DNA of 64,000 nt from Mesorhizobium sp. AR07 (GCF_024746815.1 NZ_CP080525.1:124001-188000), one strand, 5' to 3'. Positions 25,608-35,487 are shown, counted from the stretch's first letter. Notes: a model not told the origin generated them from the letters alone. Numbers and translations are program-made.

Positions 25608-26696
25608 CTACCGTACCGCTTTCGGCCAGGGCTTGTCAGCAACCTGCAGTCGCGCCGTGGCCGCCAGCAGATCGGTCTGGGTGATCAGCCCGAGAATCCG
25701 CCTGTCGTCGTCGACGATGATGACGGCATGGCTGCGGCCGTCGGTGAGCACAGGCAGCAGACTCATGGCGGCGAAACCGGCGGCTGCTGTCGTCGCGGGC
25801 GACTTGACCGATCCAACCGTGCCGGAGGCCAGCGCCAGTTCCCGCAATCCCACGGTGCCAGCCAGCCTTGCCTCTGCGTCGACGACCGGCAAGGTACGGA
25901 TGTTGTGATCAAGCAGCAATTGGCGCGCCGCGTCAGTGGGGGTGTGCGCGTCGACCGAGATCACATCGCGCGACATGATGTCCTCGCACAGAAGGGTCTC
26001 GTGCACGCGCACCATCGCCTGCAATTCGACCTGCCGAAGCAGCCGGTCGAGATCTTCGCGATCGATATCGAACGTCTCGTCGAGCGCGCCAAGCGCGGCA
26101 TCGATGTCCTGCGGCTGGAAGCCGACGCGCAACTGTGCCGGCGGATCGACGGTCCCGTGACTGTTCGTCGGCGCCGCGGCCGGCACGTGCGGATAATTGC
26201 GCCGGGCAAGCTTGTGGAAGCCGTAGCCGAGCGCCACCAGCACAATCGAATTCAACGCCACTGGCACGAATGGAAACAGGAAGCCGGCGCTGATGACGGC
26301 GGGCCCTCCCAACACCGCCGTCAGGGCGGCGGCCCCGCCCGGCGGATGCAGGCAGCGCGTGAACGACATGGCGGCGATGGCCAGCGCCACCGCGATGCCG
26401 GCGGCAAGGGCAGTTTCGTGGATGAAATGCGCCACGATCACGCCGATCAGTGCCGATATCGTATTGCCGCCGATGATCGACCAGGGCTGCGCCAGCGGGC
26501 TGGCCGGTACCGCGAACAGGAGCACGGCCGACGCGCCCATCGGCGCCACCAGCAGCGGCACCTGCGGGCCGTTGCCGAGCACGAGACCGCCGATCGCGCC
26601 GGTCAGTGCAATGCCGATCGTCGCGCCGATGCAGGCGACGATGCGCTCGCGCAGCGTCGCGCCGGCAAGAATGGGAACAAAAAGGCGAAAGGCCAT
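25608..26696 (-). CDS. HPP family membrane protein with two C-terminal CBS domains
   Basis: A 362-aa protein. Residues 1-165 form the HPP membrane domain of about four helices, with the name-giving CLHPPGGAAAL motif at 115-125. A linker follows, then two CBS domains (about 225-360: ILSRDVISVDAHTPTDAARQLL-like, and SLLPVLTDGRSHAVIIVDDDRRILGLITQTDLL), which usually bind adenine nucleotides and gate activity. Some HPP proteins transport nitrite, but no nitrogen-assimilation gene is adjacent. The start at MAFRLFVPILAG follows an AAGGCGAAAGG site. It is upstream of, and may read into, the sigma gene. Confidence 0.9.
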   Translation of the reverse strand: MAFRLFVPILAGATLRERIVACIGATIGIALTGAIGGLVLGNGPQVPLLVAPMGASAVLLFAVPASPLAQPWSIIGGNTISALIGVIVAHFIHETALAAGIAVALAIAAMSFTRCLHPPGGAAALTAVLGGPAVISAGFLFPFVPVALNSIVLVALGYGFHKLARRNYPHVPAAAPTNSHGTVDPPAQLRVGFQPQDIDAALGALDETFDIDREDLDRLLRQVELQAMVRVHETLLCEDIMSRDVISVDAHTPTDAARQLLLDHNIRTLPVVDAEARLAGTVGLRELALASGTVGSVKSPATTAAAGFAAMSLLPVLTDGRSHAVIIVDDDRRILGLITQTDLLAATARLQVADKPWPKAVR

Positions 26697-26948
26697 GACG
26701 TCGGGAACTCTGCCGGTATTCCAGGGGAAAGTCGAAACCGTGATGATCGCACCGCAATGGGGCGGCATGGTCGAAGTTGAAAGCCAAATTGATCCGCGAA
26801 AGCGCGGCTTTGAGAAATAGAATTCCCTGACGTTGTCGCCGCATCCACCCGCAGTACCGACCTGGCTGTGCAAGGCGAAGTGGCGGTTCACCCCTCTTTC
26901 GAGCTGCTTGTACTGATCCGCTGATTCAGTTTGGCAGGTGCCCCGCGT

Positions 26949-28133
26949 TCAGGCGGCCGCCGCCGCGGTCAGGCCGCGCAGAATGTCGGCCTTCAGGTCG
27001 TCGACATCCTCGAGGCCGATCTGCAGACGGATCAGCGGGCCGTCATAGGCGGTTTTTGCAACAACGCGGTCGCCGAGCCAGACCGGCACCGCAAGGCTCT
27101 CATAACCGCCCCAGGAATAGCCAAGGCCGAAGATCCGCAGCGCGTCGAGGAAGGCGTGCTGCTGCTTCTGGCCGCCGCCGGCAAGCACGATGGAAAAGAT
27201 GCCGCTCGAGCCGGAGAAGTCGCGCTTCCACAGGCCGTGGTCGGGATGGCTGGGAAGGGCAGGGTGGAGCACGCGCGCCACGCCTTTCTGGCCCTCGAGC
27301 CAGGAGGCGATGGCGAGCGTGCTGCGCTGATGGTGCTCGAGGCGTACGCCCATGGTGCGCAGGCCGCGCAGCACCTGGTAGACATCGTCGGGCCCGGCGC
27401 AGCAGCCAAGCGTGCAGAAACTCTCGTAGAGCTGCTCCCAGCAGCCTTCATTGGCCGACACCGTGCCAAGCAGCACGTCGGAATGGCCGGCCGGGTATTT
27501 CGTCGCTGCATGGATCGAGATGTCGACGCCGTGGTCGAGCGGACGGAAATACAATGGCGTCGCCCAGGTGTTGTCCATCATGACGATGGCGCCGACGGCG
27601 TGCGCGGCCTTGGCGATGGCCGGGATGTCCTGCACCTCGAACGTGTTGGAGGCTGGCGATTCCGTGAACACCACCTTGGTGTTGGGCTTGATCAGTGCGG
27701 CGATGCTGGCGCCAATATCGGGCGCGTAATACTCGACCTCGACGCCCAGCCGCTTCAGCATCGTGTCGGCGAAGTTGCGCGTCGGGTGATAGACGGAATC
27801 GACGATCAGCAGATGGTCGCCCGCCGACACGAAGGCGAGCAGCGGCACCGTCACCGCCGCAAGGCCCGACGGCACCAGGATCGTGCCGGCCGAGCCTTCC
27901 AGCGCGTCTATCGCCTGGGCGAGGGCATCGGTCGTCGGCGTGCCGCGCGTGCCGTAGGTGTATTTCTGGCTGCGTGCCGCCATCGACGCCGCGTCGCGAA
28001 ACAGCACGGTCGAGGCATGCACCACCGGCGGATTGACGAAACCGAAATAGTCATGCGGATTGTTGCCCGAATGGGCCAGCCGCGTGTTGATGCCCATGCT
28101 GCCGGTAACCTGGCCGTCGCCGTCTTTCGCCAT
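26949..28133 (-). CDS. metC: cystathionine beta-lyase
   Basis: A 394-aa PLP enzyme of the Cys/Met metabolism family, cleaving cystathionine to homocysteine. The PLP lysine is Lys212 in HAATKYPAGHSD; the cofactor-binding SGLAAVT and the DNTWATP motif with the ring-stacking aspartate are present. The N-terminus GINTRLAHSGNNPHDYFGFVNPPVVHASTVLF and length fit MetC rather than MetB or MetZ. The start is at MAKDGDGQVTG. As I recall, metC lies next to the aap transporter in other rhizobia; here two genes intervene and the orientation is opposite. Confidence 0.92.
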   Translation of the reverse strand: MAKDGDGQVTGSMGINTRLAHSGNNPHDYFGFVNPPVVHASTVLFRDAASMAARSQKYTYGTRGTPTTDALAQAIDALEGSAGTILVPSGLAAVTVPLLAFVSAGDHLLIVDSVYHPTRNFADTMLKRLGVEVEYYAPDIGASIAALIKPNTKVVFTESPASNTFEVQDIPAIAKAAHAVGAIVMMDNTWATPLYFRPLDHGVDISIHAATKYPAGHSDVLLGTVSANEGCWEQLYESFCTLGCCAGPDDVYQVLRGLRTMGVRLEHHQRSTLAIASWLEGQKGVARVLHPALPSHPDHGLWKRDFSGSSGIFSIVLAGGGQKQQHAFLDALRIFGLGYSWGGYESLAVPVWLGDRVVAKTAYDGPLIRLQIGLEDVDDLKADILRGLTAAAAA

Positions 28134-28481
28134 TCTGCTTCGCCTTGTTTGACAAGGCGCTAGCCATAGTGCGGTGGCAACGGCCGTGCAACCGGCCTGC
28201 ACCCGCCAGGAACCGACTTCGGATGTACCAATTCGTCTGGTGAAAGGCGCGCGGTCTTGCCCTGTCTGAACGCATTGCGCCCTTGGGGCGATCGGCTCTT
28301 GAAGACGGTCGGGAAAGATATATGATTGAATGCTAATATTTTCGCCGGACTGCCTCGATCAGACGCTGCCGGATGATCGTTCCCGGTTGACCTCCTGATC
28401 TCCTGCGATCCGGGCATCTCGCACGCAGAGACCGGCCATCTCGCTTGCAGAGAAATGAATGCAGCCAAGGGGAGGAATGCC
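28134..28481. other. 348-bp intergenic stretch between divergent metC and DUF1326 genes
   Basis: This contains both promoters. An AT-rich patch near 28318-28345 is the likeliest core promoter for the plus-strand gene. No convincing coding frame, RNA gene or terminator is visible. A match to the ECF element (GGGAAC-N16-CATCCAAT) was looked for and not found. Confidence 0.4.
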
Positions 28482-29117
28482 ATGACCGACGTCAAGTGGA
28501 TGATCAAGGCGCGCGAGTTCGTCAACTGCAACTGCGCCTATGGCTGCCCGTGCCAGTTCAACGCTTTGCCGACGGATGGATCCTGCCGGGCGGTGGTCGG
28601 CGTGGAAATCGAAAGCGGCTATCATGGCGACACCAAGCTGGATGGCTTGCGCTTTGCCGGTGTCTTCCGCTGGCCTGGTGCAATCCACCAGGGTAGGGGC
28701 GAGGCGGCAGTGGTGATTGACGAGCGGGCGACCGAGGCGCAGCGCGGAGCGCTGCTCCGCATTCTCAGCGGTGAGGACACCGAACCCGGCGCGACCATAT
28801 TCCAAGTCTTTTCGACCACGCTGGAGACAGTCCACGATCCGATCTTCGCGGCAATAGACTTCGAAGTCGACGTCGATGCCCGAGCGGCTCGCCTGGACGT
28901 GCCGGGCGTAACCTCGGGCCATGGCGAGCCGATCAAGAATCCCGTCACCGGTGCGCAGCATCGGGCGCGCATCGACCTGCCGCACGGCTTCGAATACGCA
29001 CTCGCCGAAGTCGGGCGCGGCTGGACCAAGGCAATCGGCCCGATCAAGTTCGAACTGGCGGACTCGCATAGCCATTTTGCCAATTTGCACCTCTCGCAAA
29101 GCGGCATCGTGCATTGA
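28482..29117 (+). CDS. DUF1326 domain protein with N-terminal cysteine cluster
   Basis: A 211-aa cytosolic protein of the DUF1326 family. A cysteine cluster sits near the start: Cys16, 18, 22, 24 and 35 (NCNCAYGCPCQFN then GSCRAVV), suited to binding a soft metal. The rest is a mixed fold ending LADSHSHFANLHLSQSGIVH with several histidines. It precedes a DUF2182 membrane protein by 9 bp; the two families commonly occur as a pair. Function not established; the cysteines plus the partner's methionines suggest copper handling. GGGGAGG precedes the ATG. Confidence 0.88.
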   Translation: MTDVKWMIKAREFVNCNCAYGCPCQFNALPTDGSCRAVVGVEIESGYHGDTKLDGLRFAGVFRWPGAIHQGRGEAAVVIDERATEAQRGALLRILSGEDTEPGATIFQVFSTTLETVHDPIFAAIDFEVDVDARAARLDVPGVTSGHGEPIKNPVTGAQHRARIDLPHGFEYALAEVGRGWTKAIGPIKFELADSHSHFANLHLSQSGIVH

Positions 29118-29126
29118 CCTGATCCG

Positions 29127-29987
29127 ATGAGCGACACGGCCCTCGAGGCGGTGCTGCGGCGCGACCGCACGGTCGTGACGGCTGCGCTCGTCATCATTGC
29201 CGTGCTCGCATGGGCCTATGTGCTGTGGCTCGCCGCCGACATGGCCATGCAAGATGCTGCCACGCCGAGCGCCGCAGGTGGTGACATGGGTGGCATGGAC
29301 ATGTCGGGTACGGACATGGGTGGCATGGACATGGGCGCTGTGGTGGCGCCTGGTTTCCGGGCCTGGGCGCCAGCCGATTTCGCTTTCATCTTCGCCATGT
29401 GGGCGGTCATGATGGTTGGCATGATGACGCCGTCGGTCGCCCCGATGGTGCTGCTCTATGCCGGGGTCGGTCGCAAGGCGCGGGCGGGTGGCCGGCCGAT
29501 CGCATCGACTGCATGGTTTTTTACCGGCTATCTGCTTGTCTGGGTTGCCTTCAGCGTGGCGGCGACCGGCGCGCAATGGCTGCTGGCCAGTCTCACCTTG
29601 CTGAGCCCGATGATGGCAACCAACAGTACGGTTCTCGGTGGCCTCGTTCTGATCGCCGCCGGCCTCTACCAATGGACGCCGATGAAGGGCGTCTGCCTGC
29701 GGCAATGCCAGGCACCGATCGCATTTCTGGCCAGTCATGGCGGGTTCCGCTCCGATCCGCTCGGTGCGCTCCGGTTCGGGATCGTTCATGGCGCCTATTG
29801 CCTCGGCTGTTGCTGGGCGTTGATGGTGCTCCTGTTCGTCGGCGGCGTCATGAACGTGTTGTGGATCGCCGGCATCGCCATCCTCATTCTCCTGGAGAAG
29901 ACCGTCCCGACCGGGCAGCTGATCCCGCGCATCTCCGGCGCGCTGATGGCGGCGATCGGCGCCTGGCTAGTCGTTCAGGCGCTCTGA
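29127..29987 (+). CDS. DUF2182 family membrane protein with Met-rich loop
   Basis: A 286-aa inner-membrane protein of DUF2182 with about seven helices. After the first helix comes a methionine-rich loop (54-69, DMGGMDMSGTDMGGMDMG) built of an imperfect DNA-level repeat, probably periplasmic and resembling methionine copper sites of CopA/CusB-type proteins. Further motifs are AVMMVGMMTPSVAPMVL, TPMKGVCLRQCQAP (cysteine pair) and GAYCLGCCWALM (three cysteines). It is translated right after the DUF1326 gene. The copper role is inference from residues; no activity is established. Confidence 0.88.
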   Translation: MSDTALEAVLRRDRTVVTAALVIIAVLAWAYVLWLAADMAMQDAATPSAAGGDMGGMDMSGTDMGGMDMGAVVAPGFRAWAPADFAFIFAMWAVMMVGMMTPSVAPMVLLYAGVGRKARAGGRPIASTAWFFTGYLLVWVAFSVAATGAQWLLASLTLLSPMMATNSTVLGGLVLIAAGLYQWTPMKGVCLRQCQAPIAFLASHGGFRSDPLGALRFGIVHGAYCLGCCWALMVLLFVGGVMNVLWIAGIAILILLEKTVPTGQLIPRISGALMAAIGAWLVVQAL

Positions 29988-30437
29988 GCATGTGCTCCTC
30001 CCGTTTCCGGGCGGCACCGCCATGCGACCCTGTCTCTCGCCATGTGACAGTCTTTGAACATGCCAACTTATCCTGGGAAAAATCAATTCATCCCGGGATG
30101 AATTCAGCAATGCGCAGTAAATCCGCGGGAAGGATTTTGCTGGCATGGTCCGGATCTGCGCCGACCGGACTTTGCCGATTTTGTTTGCCCGGCTTGCTAA
30201 TTTCCTGGTGCCCTTGGCTGCAATTCAGGCATTTGCCGGCGCTGGTTTTCAAACTCTTTCAAATTCGGTCATTTTCCTTGACCTCACGGGAATTATCGCC
30301 TTCGATGCCATTTGTGAATGGGAGGCGGCGCGTCGGTTGCGATGCGGGGTTCCGGGAATGGGCCGGGATGGGAGCTGCGTTCACACGGGAAAAAGATCAG
30401 GGTTTGCCTGAAAAACAGAGAAAAGGGTCTGTGGGTC
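29988..30437. other. 450-bp region upstream of aapJ
   Basis: No convincing gene: a plus-strand frame at 30145-30411 has no ribosome site and unusual composition. The region should hold the aap promoter and long leader. It contains the 20-bp perfect palindrome at 30085-30104. Confidence 0.5.
30085..30104. promoter_or_regulatory. 20-bp perfect palindrome upstream of aapJ, candidate operator
   Basis: AATTCATCCC followed directly by GGGATGAATT, a perfect palindrome with no spacer, 333 bp before the aapJ ATG and about 100 bp after the DUF2182 stop. Its symmetry suits a dimeric regulator; which one is unknown. It could also be part of a weak terminator, but no T-run follows. Confidence 0.45.
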
Positions 30438-31466
30438 ATGAAACATATTGCTATCGGCATTCTTGGCGCCGCCACGCTCGGGTTGATGGCGTCGGCCGCC
30501 TCGGCAACGACGCTCGACACCGTCAAGGCGAAAGGCTTCATCCAGTGCGGCGTCTCGACCGGCCTGGCCGGTTTCTCGGCGCCGGACGACAAGGGTGAAT
30601 GGCAAGGCATCGATGCGGATTTCTGCCGCGCTGTCGCGGCCGCCGTCTTTGGTGACGGCACCAAGGTCAAGTTCACCCCGCTCAGCGCCAAGGAGCGGTT
30701 CACCGCGCTGCAGTCCGGCGAGGTCGACATCCTGTCGCGCAACACCACCTGGACCATCAACCGCGACACCGCGCTCGGCCTGAATTTCGTCGGCGTCACC
30801 TACTATGACGGCCAGGGCTTCATGATCAACGCCAAGAAGCTGCCGGGCGTCAATTCCGCGCTGCAGCTTTCCGGCGCCGCCGTCTGCGTGCAGAGCGGTA
30901 CGACCACCGAGCTCAATCTCGCCGACTATTTCAAGGCCAACAAGATGGAGTACAACCCGGTCGTCTTCGAGAAGCTGGAAGAGGTCAACGCCGCTTATGA
31001 CGCCGGCCGTTGCGACGTCTACACCACCGATCAGTCGGGCCTTTATGGCATTCGTCTGACGCTGGGCTCGCCGGCCGACCACGTCGTGCTGCCCGAGATC
31101 ATCTCGAAGGAGCCGCTCGGACCGGCCGTTCGCCAGGGCGACGACCAGTGGTACCACATCGTCAAGTGGACCTATTTCGCGCTGCTGCAGGCAGAAGAAC
31201 TCGGCATCACCAAGGCCAATGTCGATGAAATGAAGAACTCGGCCAGCCCGGAGATCAAGCGCGTGCTCGGCCAGGAAGCCGACACCAAGATCGGCACCGA
31301 TCTCGGTGTCTCCAATGACTGGGTCGTCAACATCGTCAAGGCCACCGGCAACTACGGCGAAATGTTCGAACGCAATGTCGGTTCGGGCAGCCCGCTGAAG
31401 ATCGCCCGCGGCATCAACGCGCTGTGGACCAAGGGCGGCCTGCAATACGCTCCGCCGATCCGCTGA
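30438..31466 (+). CDS. aapJ: general L-amino acid ABC transporter, periplasmic binding protein
   Basis: A 342-aa binding protein of the Aap system, the broad-specificity L-amino-acid importer of rhizobia. Signal peptide 1-23 (ASA|TTL). The mature start LDTVKAKGFIQCGVSTGLAGFSAPDDKGEWQGIDADFCRAVAAAVFGD is characteristic of AapJ/BztA proteins. The C-terminus ends GGLQYAPPIR as in close homologues. It is first in the aapJQMP order, all on one strand. In Rhizobium this system is known to be under nitrogen control and important in bacteroids; a binding site for NtrC was not identified here. Confidence 0.95.
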   Translation: MKHIAIGILGAATLGLMASAASATTLDTVKAKGFIQCGVSTGLAGFSAPDDKGEWQGIDADFCRAVAAAVFGDGTKVKFTPLSAKERFTALQSGEVDILSRNTTWTINRDTALGLNFVGVTYYDGQGFMINAKKLPGVNSALQLSGAAVCVQSGTTTELNLADYFKANKMEYNPVVFEKLEEVNAAYDAGRCDVYTTDQSGLYGIRLTLGSPADHVVLPEIISKEPLGPAVRQGDDQWYHIVKWTYFALLQAEELGITKANVDEMKNSASPEIKRVLGQEADTKIGTDLGVSNDWVVNIVKATGNYGEMFERNVGSGSPLKIARGINALWTKGGLQYAPPIR

Positions 31467-31529
31467 TCGAAATGTGATCCGGAAGGCAGATCCTCTGCCT
31501 TCCGGTTTCTCTTTCCAGGGGACGGTCGC

Positions 31530-32717
31530 ATGGCATCGCAGGAAGTTCTTCGCGAGGAGCCAAGTCGTGCTTCTCTCATCAACGATCCGAAAGTCCGCAG
31601 CATTTTCTATCAATGCCTGGTCGTTGCCTTGCTGGTGGCCGGCGTCTGGTGGATCGTCCACAACACCATCGTCAACCTGACGAACCTGCACATTGCTTCC
31701 GGCTTCGCCTTTCTAAAGGGCCGCGCCGGCTTCGACATTTCCGATTCGGCGATCGCCTATACGTCGGACTCCACCTATGGCCGGGCCATCGTCGTCGGCC
31801 TGATCAACACGTTGATCGTCGCGTTTGTCGGCATCATCACCGCTACAATCATCGGTTTCATCGTCGGCATCGGCCGGCTGTCGAAAAACTGGCTGATCCA
31901 GAAGATCTGCACCGTTTATGTCGAGGTGTTCCGCAACATTCCGCCGCTGCTGGTCATCTTCTTCTGGTACTCCGGCGTGCTGGCCGTGCTGCCCGCGCCG
32001 CGCGACAGCATCCACCTGCCCTTCGGATCCTTTCTCAACCAGCGCGGCTTCTATTTTCCGCGCGCCATCTGGGGCGACGGCTCCTGGCTCATCCTGGTGG
32101 GTCTGCTTGTCGGCATTGCCATGTCCTGGTTCGTTGCCCGCAAGGCCAAGCAGCGGCAGATGGCGACGGGCCAGCAATTCCCGGTGTTCTGGACATCGCT
32201 GGCGCTGGTTATCGGGCTGCCGCTGCTCGCCTATGTGCTGAGCGGCTTTCCGGTAACCTTCGATTTTCCCAAGCAGTCGACCTTCAACCTGAGCGGCGGT
32301 TTCGTCGTCAAGCCGGAGTTTCTGTCGCTCTATCTGGCACTGTCCTTCTATACCGCCGCCTTCATCGCCGAGATCGTACGCGCCGGCATTCGCGGCGTCG
32401 CCAAGGGCCAGAGCGAGGCCTCGGCAGCGCTGGGCCTGCGCTCCGGCCAGGCGTTGCGGCTGGTGGTCGTGCCGCAGGCGATGCGCATCGTCATTCCGCC
32501 GCTGGCCAGCCAGTATCTCAACCTGACCAAGAATTCCTCGCTCGCCATCGCCATAGGCTATCCCGACCTGACGGCGACGACCGGCACGGTGCTCAACCAG
32601 ACCGGCCAGGCGGTGGAATGCGTGGTCATCATGATGGTGATCTATCTGGCCATCAGCCTTCTGACCTCGCTGTTCATGAACTGGTTCAACGCCAAAATGG
32701 CGCTGGTGGAGAGGTAG
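31530..32717 (+). CDS. aapQ: general L-amino acid ABC transporter permease
   Basis: A 395-aa inner-membrane permease of the His/Glu/Gln/Arg family. An N-terminal membrane segment near 30-50 is followed by a soluble stretch and a long insert typical of AapQ. The core has [70 protein letters not shown], which includes the EAA loop. It forms a heterodimer with AapM. It lies 63 bp after aapJ with GGGGACGG upstream. Confidence 0.95.
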   Translation: MASQEVLREEPSRASLINDPKVRSIFYQCLVVALLVAGVWWIVHNTIVNLTNLHIASGFAFLKGRAGFDISDSAIAYTSDSTYGRAIVVGLINTLIVAFVGIITATIIGFIVGIGRLSKNWLIQKICTVYVEVFRNIPPLLVIFFWYSGVLAVLPAPRDSIHLPFGSFLNQRGFYFPRAIWGDGSWLILVGLLVGIAMSWFVARKAKQRQMATGQQFPVFWTSLALVIGLPLLAYVLSGFPVTFDFPKQSTFNLSGGFVVKPEFLSLYLALSFYTAAFIAEIVRAGIRGVAKGQSEASAALGLRSGQALRLVVVPQAMRIVIPPLASQYLNLTKNSSLAIAIGYPDLTATTGTVLNQTGQAVECVVIMMVIYLAISLLTSLFMNWFNAKMALVER

Positions 32718-32721
32718 GGAC

Positions 32722-33879
32722 ATGCAAGAACATGATATGTCCTGGGTACGCACCGAAATGGCGCTGGCGCAGCCGGCGCCAGCCGGCGTCGTGGGCTTCA
32801 GTGCCTGGGTGCGCAAGAACCTGATCGCCTCGGCGGGCGACACCATTCTGACCATAGTCGGTATAGCGCTGGTGGTGATGATCCTGCCGCAGATCATCAA
32901 CTGGGCCTTCATCAACGCTGTGTGGACGGGACCGAACCGGACCGTATGCGCCACGGTGGCGCAAGGCGGTATCCAGCCGGACGGCTGGTCCGGTGCCTGC
33001 TGGGCCTTTGTCAACGCCAAATTCGGCCAGCTCATGTTCGGCACCTATCCGATCGAGGAGCGCTGGCGGCCGATCCTGGTTGGGATATTGCTGGTCGTCC
33101 TTATGGTGCCGATGCTGATGCCGAGCGTGCCGCGCAAGGGCCTCAACGCCCTGCTGCTGATCGTCGTTTTCCCCATCGTGTCGTTCTTCCTGCTGGTCGG
33201 GGGCGTGTTCGGTCTCGAACATGTCGAGACCGCGCGCTGGGGCGGTTTGCTGGTGACATTGTCGCTGTCTTTCGTGGCCATCGTCGTGTCGTTGCCGCTT
33301 GGCATCATGCTGGCGCTTGGCCGGCGCTCCAGGATGCCGATCGTCAAGATGCTGTGCGTCATCTTCATCGAAGCCGTACGCGGCATTCCGCTGATCACCG
33401 TTCTGTTCATGGCCAGCGTCATGCTGCCGCTGTTCCTGCCGCCGGGGGTCACCTTCGACAAGTACCTGCGCGCGCTGATCGGCGTGTCGCTGTTTGCCGC
33501 CGCCTATATGGCTGAAGTGGTGCGCGGCGGCCTGCAGGCGATTCCCAAAGGCCAGTATGAAGGCGCCGATTCACTCGGCCTCGGCTATTGGCAGAAGATG
33601 TATTTCGTCGTCATGCCACAGGCGCTGAAGCTGGTCATCCCGGGCATCGTCAACACCTTCATCGGCATGTTCAAGGACACCAGCCTGGTCACGATCATTT
33701 CGATGTTCGACCTGCTCGGCATCGTCAAGCAGAACTTCTCCGACGCCAACTGGGCGACGGCGCAGACGGCCAAGTCCGGCCTGATCTTCGCGGCCTTCGT
33801 CTTCTGGCTGTTCTGCTTCGGCATGTCGCGCTATTCAATGTACACCGAACGTCGACTCGACACCGGCCACAAACGCTAA
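32722..33879 (+). CDS. aapM: general L-amino acid ABC transporter permease
   Basis: A 385-aa inner-membrane permease, partner of AapQ. The EAA region reads [62 protein letters not shown]. The central segment with several helices before the core (about 100-170) is typical of AapM. It begins 4 bp after the aapQ stop with GGAGAGG upstream, indicating tight coupling. Ends [15 protein letters not shown], with an ATPase-facing basic tail. Confidence 0.95.
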   Translation: MQEHDMSWVRTEMALAQPAPAGVVGFSAWVRKNLIASAGDTILTIVGIALVVMILPQIINWAFINAVWTGPNRTVCATVAQGGIQPDGWSGACWAFVNAKFGQLMFGTYPIEERWRPILVGILLVVLMVPMLMPSVPRKGLNALLLIVVFPIVSFFLLVGGVFGLEHVETARWGGLLVTLSLSFVAIVVSLPLGIMLALGRRSRMPIVKMLCVIFIEAVRGIPLITVLFMASVMLPLFLPPGVTFDKYLRALIGVSLFAAAYMAEVVRGGLQAIPKGQYEGADSLGLGYWQKMYFVVMPQALKLVIPGIVNTFIGMFKDTSLVTIISMFDLLGIVKQNFSDANWATAQTAKSGLIFAAFVFWLFCFGMSRYSMYTERRLDTGHKR

Positions 33880-33903
33880 ACAAAAGAACAAGGGGATCCT
33901 GTC

Positions 33904-34707
33904 ATGGCCACCGAAAATGCCGTCAGCGCGGAAGAGATCAAGGTCAACGCCGCCAAGATGCAGATTTCCACCACCGATGTCGCCATCGACATCATCGCCA
34001 TGCACAAATGGTATGGCGAGTTCCATGTGCTGAAGGACATCAACCTGAAAGTGATGCGCGGCGAGCGCATCGTCATATGCGGCCCGTCGGGCTCCGGCAA
34101 ATCGACGATGATCCGCTGCATCAACCGTCTGGAAGAGCACCAGAAGGGCAAGATCATCGTCGACGGCAAGGAACTGACCAACGATCTGAAGAAGATCGAC
34201 GAGGTGCGCCGCGAGGTCGGCATGGTGTTCCAGCACTTCAACCTGTTCCCGCATCTGACCATTCTGGAGAACTGCACGCTGGCGCCGATCTGGGTGCGCA
34301 AGACGCCGAAGAAGCAGGCCGAGGAAATCGCCATGCATTTCCTCAGGCGCGTCAAGATCCCGGAACAGGCCAACAAATATCCCGGCCAGCTCTCCGGCGG
34401 CCAGCAGCAGCGCGTGGCGATCGCCCGCTCGCTGTGCATGAACCCGCGCATCATGCTGTTCGATGAGCCGACCTCGGCGCTCGATCCGGAGATGATCAAG
34501 GAAGTGCTGGAGACGATGGTTGGCCTTGCCGAAGAAGGCATGACCATGCTGTGCGTTACCCACGAGATGGGCTTTGCCCGCAAGGTCGCCAACCGCGTGA
34601 TCTTCATGGACCAGGGCCAGATCGTCGAGCAGAACACGCCGGCCGAGTTCTTCGACCATCCCCGCCATGAGCGGACAAAACTGTTCCTGTCGCAGATCCT
34701 GCATTAG
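33904..34707 (+). CDS. aapP: general L-amino acid ABC transporter ATP-binding protein
   Basis: A 267-aa ATPase. Walker [10 protein letters not shown] is at 60-68, the Q-loop in [15 protein letters not shown], signature [13 protein letters not shown] near 162-174, Walker [13 protein letters not shown] near 182-193, and H-loop VTHEMGFAR. The N-terminal 25 residues before the nucleotide domain ([18 protein letters not shown]) are an Aap-type extension. It is last in the operon, 24 bp after aapM, and is followed by a strong terminator at 34725. Confidence 0.97.
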   Translation: MATENAVSAEEIKVNAAKMQISTTDVAIDIIAMHKWYGEFHVLKDINLKVMRGERIVICGPSGSGKSTMIRCINRLEEHQKGKIIVDGKELTNDLKKIDEVRREVGMVFQHFNLFPHLTILENCTLAPIWVRKTPKKQAEEIAMHFLRRVKIPEQANKYPGQLSGGQQQRVAIARSLCMNPRIMLFDEPTSALDPEMIKEVLETMVGLAEEGMTMLCVTHEMGFARKVANRVIFMDQGQIVEQNTPAEFFDHPRHERTKLFLSQILH

Positions 34708-34724
34708 GCCTTTGACAACCAGAG

Positions 34725-34755
34725 AGAGCCCGGCTGAAACAGTGCCGGGCTCTTT
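34725..34755 (+). terminator. rho-independent terminator of aapJQMP
   Basis: A perfect 10-bp stem AGAGCCCGGC/GCCGGGCTCT with a 9-nt loop, followed by TTTT. It lies 18 bp after the aapP stop. Confidence 0.92.
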
Positions 34756-34821
34756 TGCGTATGGATGGGCAGAGGCGGGCGGTTCGTGTCGCGCCGGGGT
34801 GCGTTTGCAAGGCCGCCATTC

Positions 34822-35487
34822 ATGAAAAAGCTGGGACGTTTTCTAGGCCTTCTGTTGATCGTCGTTGCGCTCACCGTGACGCTGGGCACTCTGGTGCCGC
34901 GGCCGCTGTGGCGGGCGGCTGCCGCCAACCCCGCCACGCGCCATATCCTGGTGCTGAAGAACCCGATCCACACCGACATCGCCATCCCTGTCGATGACAG
35001 GGTGCGCCAGCGTTTCCATTTCCTGGTCGAGGCTGGCATCCCGGCCGATAGTCCGGAGGTCCGCTACATCGTCTTCGGCTGGGGCGGCCGCGCGTTCTAC
35101 CTTGAGACGCCAACGTGGTCCGAACTCAGGGCTGTTCCGGTGATGAAGGCATTGACCCTCGACGCGTCGGTCATGCATGTCGATGTCGCCGGCGCCATCG
35201 TCGAACCGCATCCGGATGTTGCCGGGTTTGACATCGGCGAGGAGCGTTTTGCGGCGCTGCTCGATTTCATCGATGCGAGTTTCCAGCGGGATGTAGAAGG
35301 CCCGATTCGTGTGCCGGACGCGGCCTATTCCAGGTTCGACGGTTTCTATGAAGCCAACGGCCATTTCAACGCGCTGGTCGGCTGCAACACCTGGACCGCG
35401 GCGGCCTTGCGCACCGCCGGTCTGCGCACCGGCTGGTGGAATCCGCTGCCGGTCTCGCTTGGGCTGTCAATGCGGCTGTATAACTAA
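34822..35487 (+). CDS. DUF2459 (TIGR02117-type) exported protein
   Basis: A 221-aa protein with an N-terminal membrane anchor or signal (LGRFLGLLLIVVALTVTLGTLV, 4-25) and a periplasmic DUF2459 domain. The family motif GWGGRAFYLETPTWSEL is near 79-95, and the C-terminal GCNTWTAAALRTAGLRTGWWNPLP contains the conserved cysteine, suggesting a cysteine-peptidase-like fold. Such proteins were once described near urease genes; none is here. The start at MKKLGRF (34822) is chosen as it begins the hydrophobic anchor; an upstream in-frame ATG would precede it by an arginine-rich leader. Confidence 0.86.
   Translation: MKKLGRFLGLLLIVVALTVTLGTLVPRPLWRAAAANPATRHILVLKNPIHTDIAIPVDDRVRQRFHFLVEAGIPADSPEVRYIVFGWGGRAFYLETPTWSELRAVPVMKALTLDASVMHVDVAGAIVEPHPDVAGFDIGEERFAALLDFIDASFQRDVEGPIRVPDAAYSRFDGFYEANGHFNALVGCNTWTAAALRTAGLRTGWWNPLPVSLGLSMRLYN

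Noticed and set aside
28134-28481. A SAM-responsive riboswitch upstream of metC
   Set aside because: I could not recognise a SAM-I, SAM-II or SAM-V core in the minus-strand leader.
30145-30411. 88-codon frame upstream of aapJ
   Set aside because: Low coding character and no ribosome site; better explained as promoter and leader DNA.
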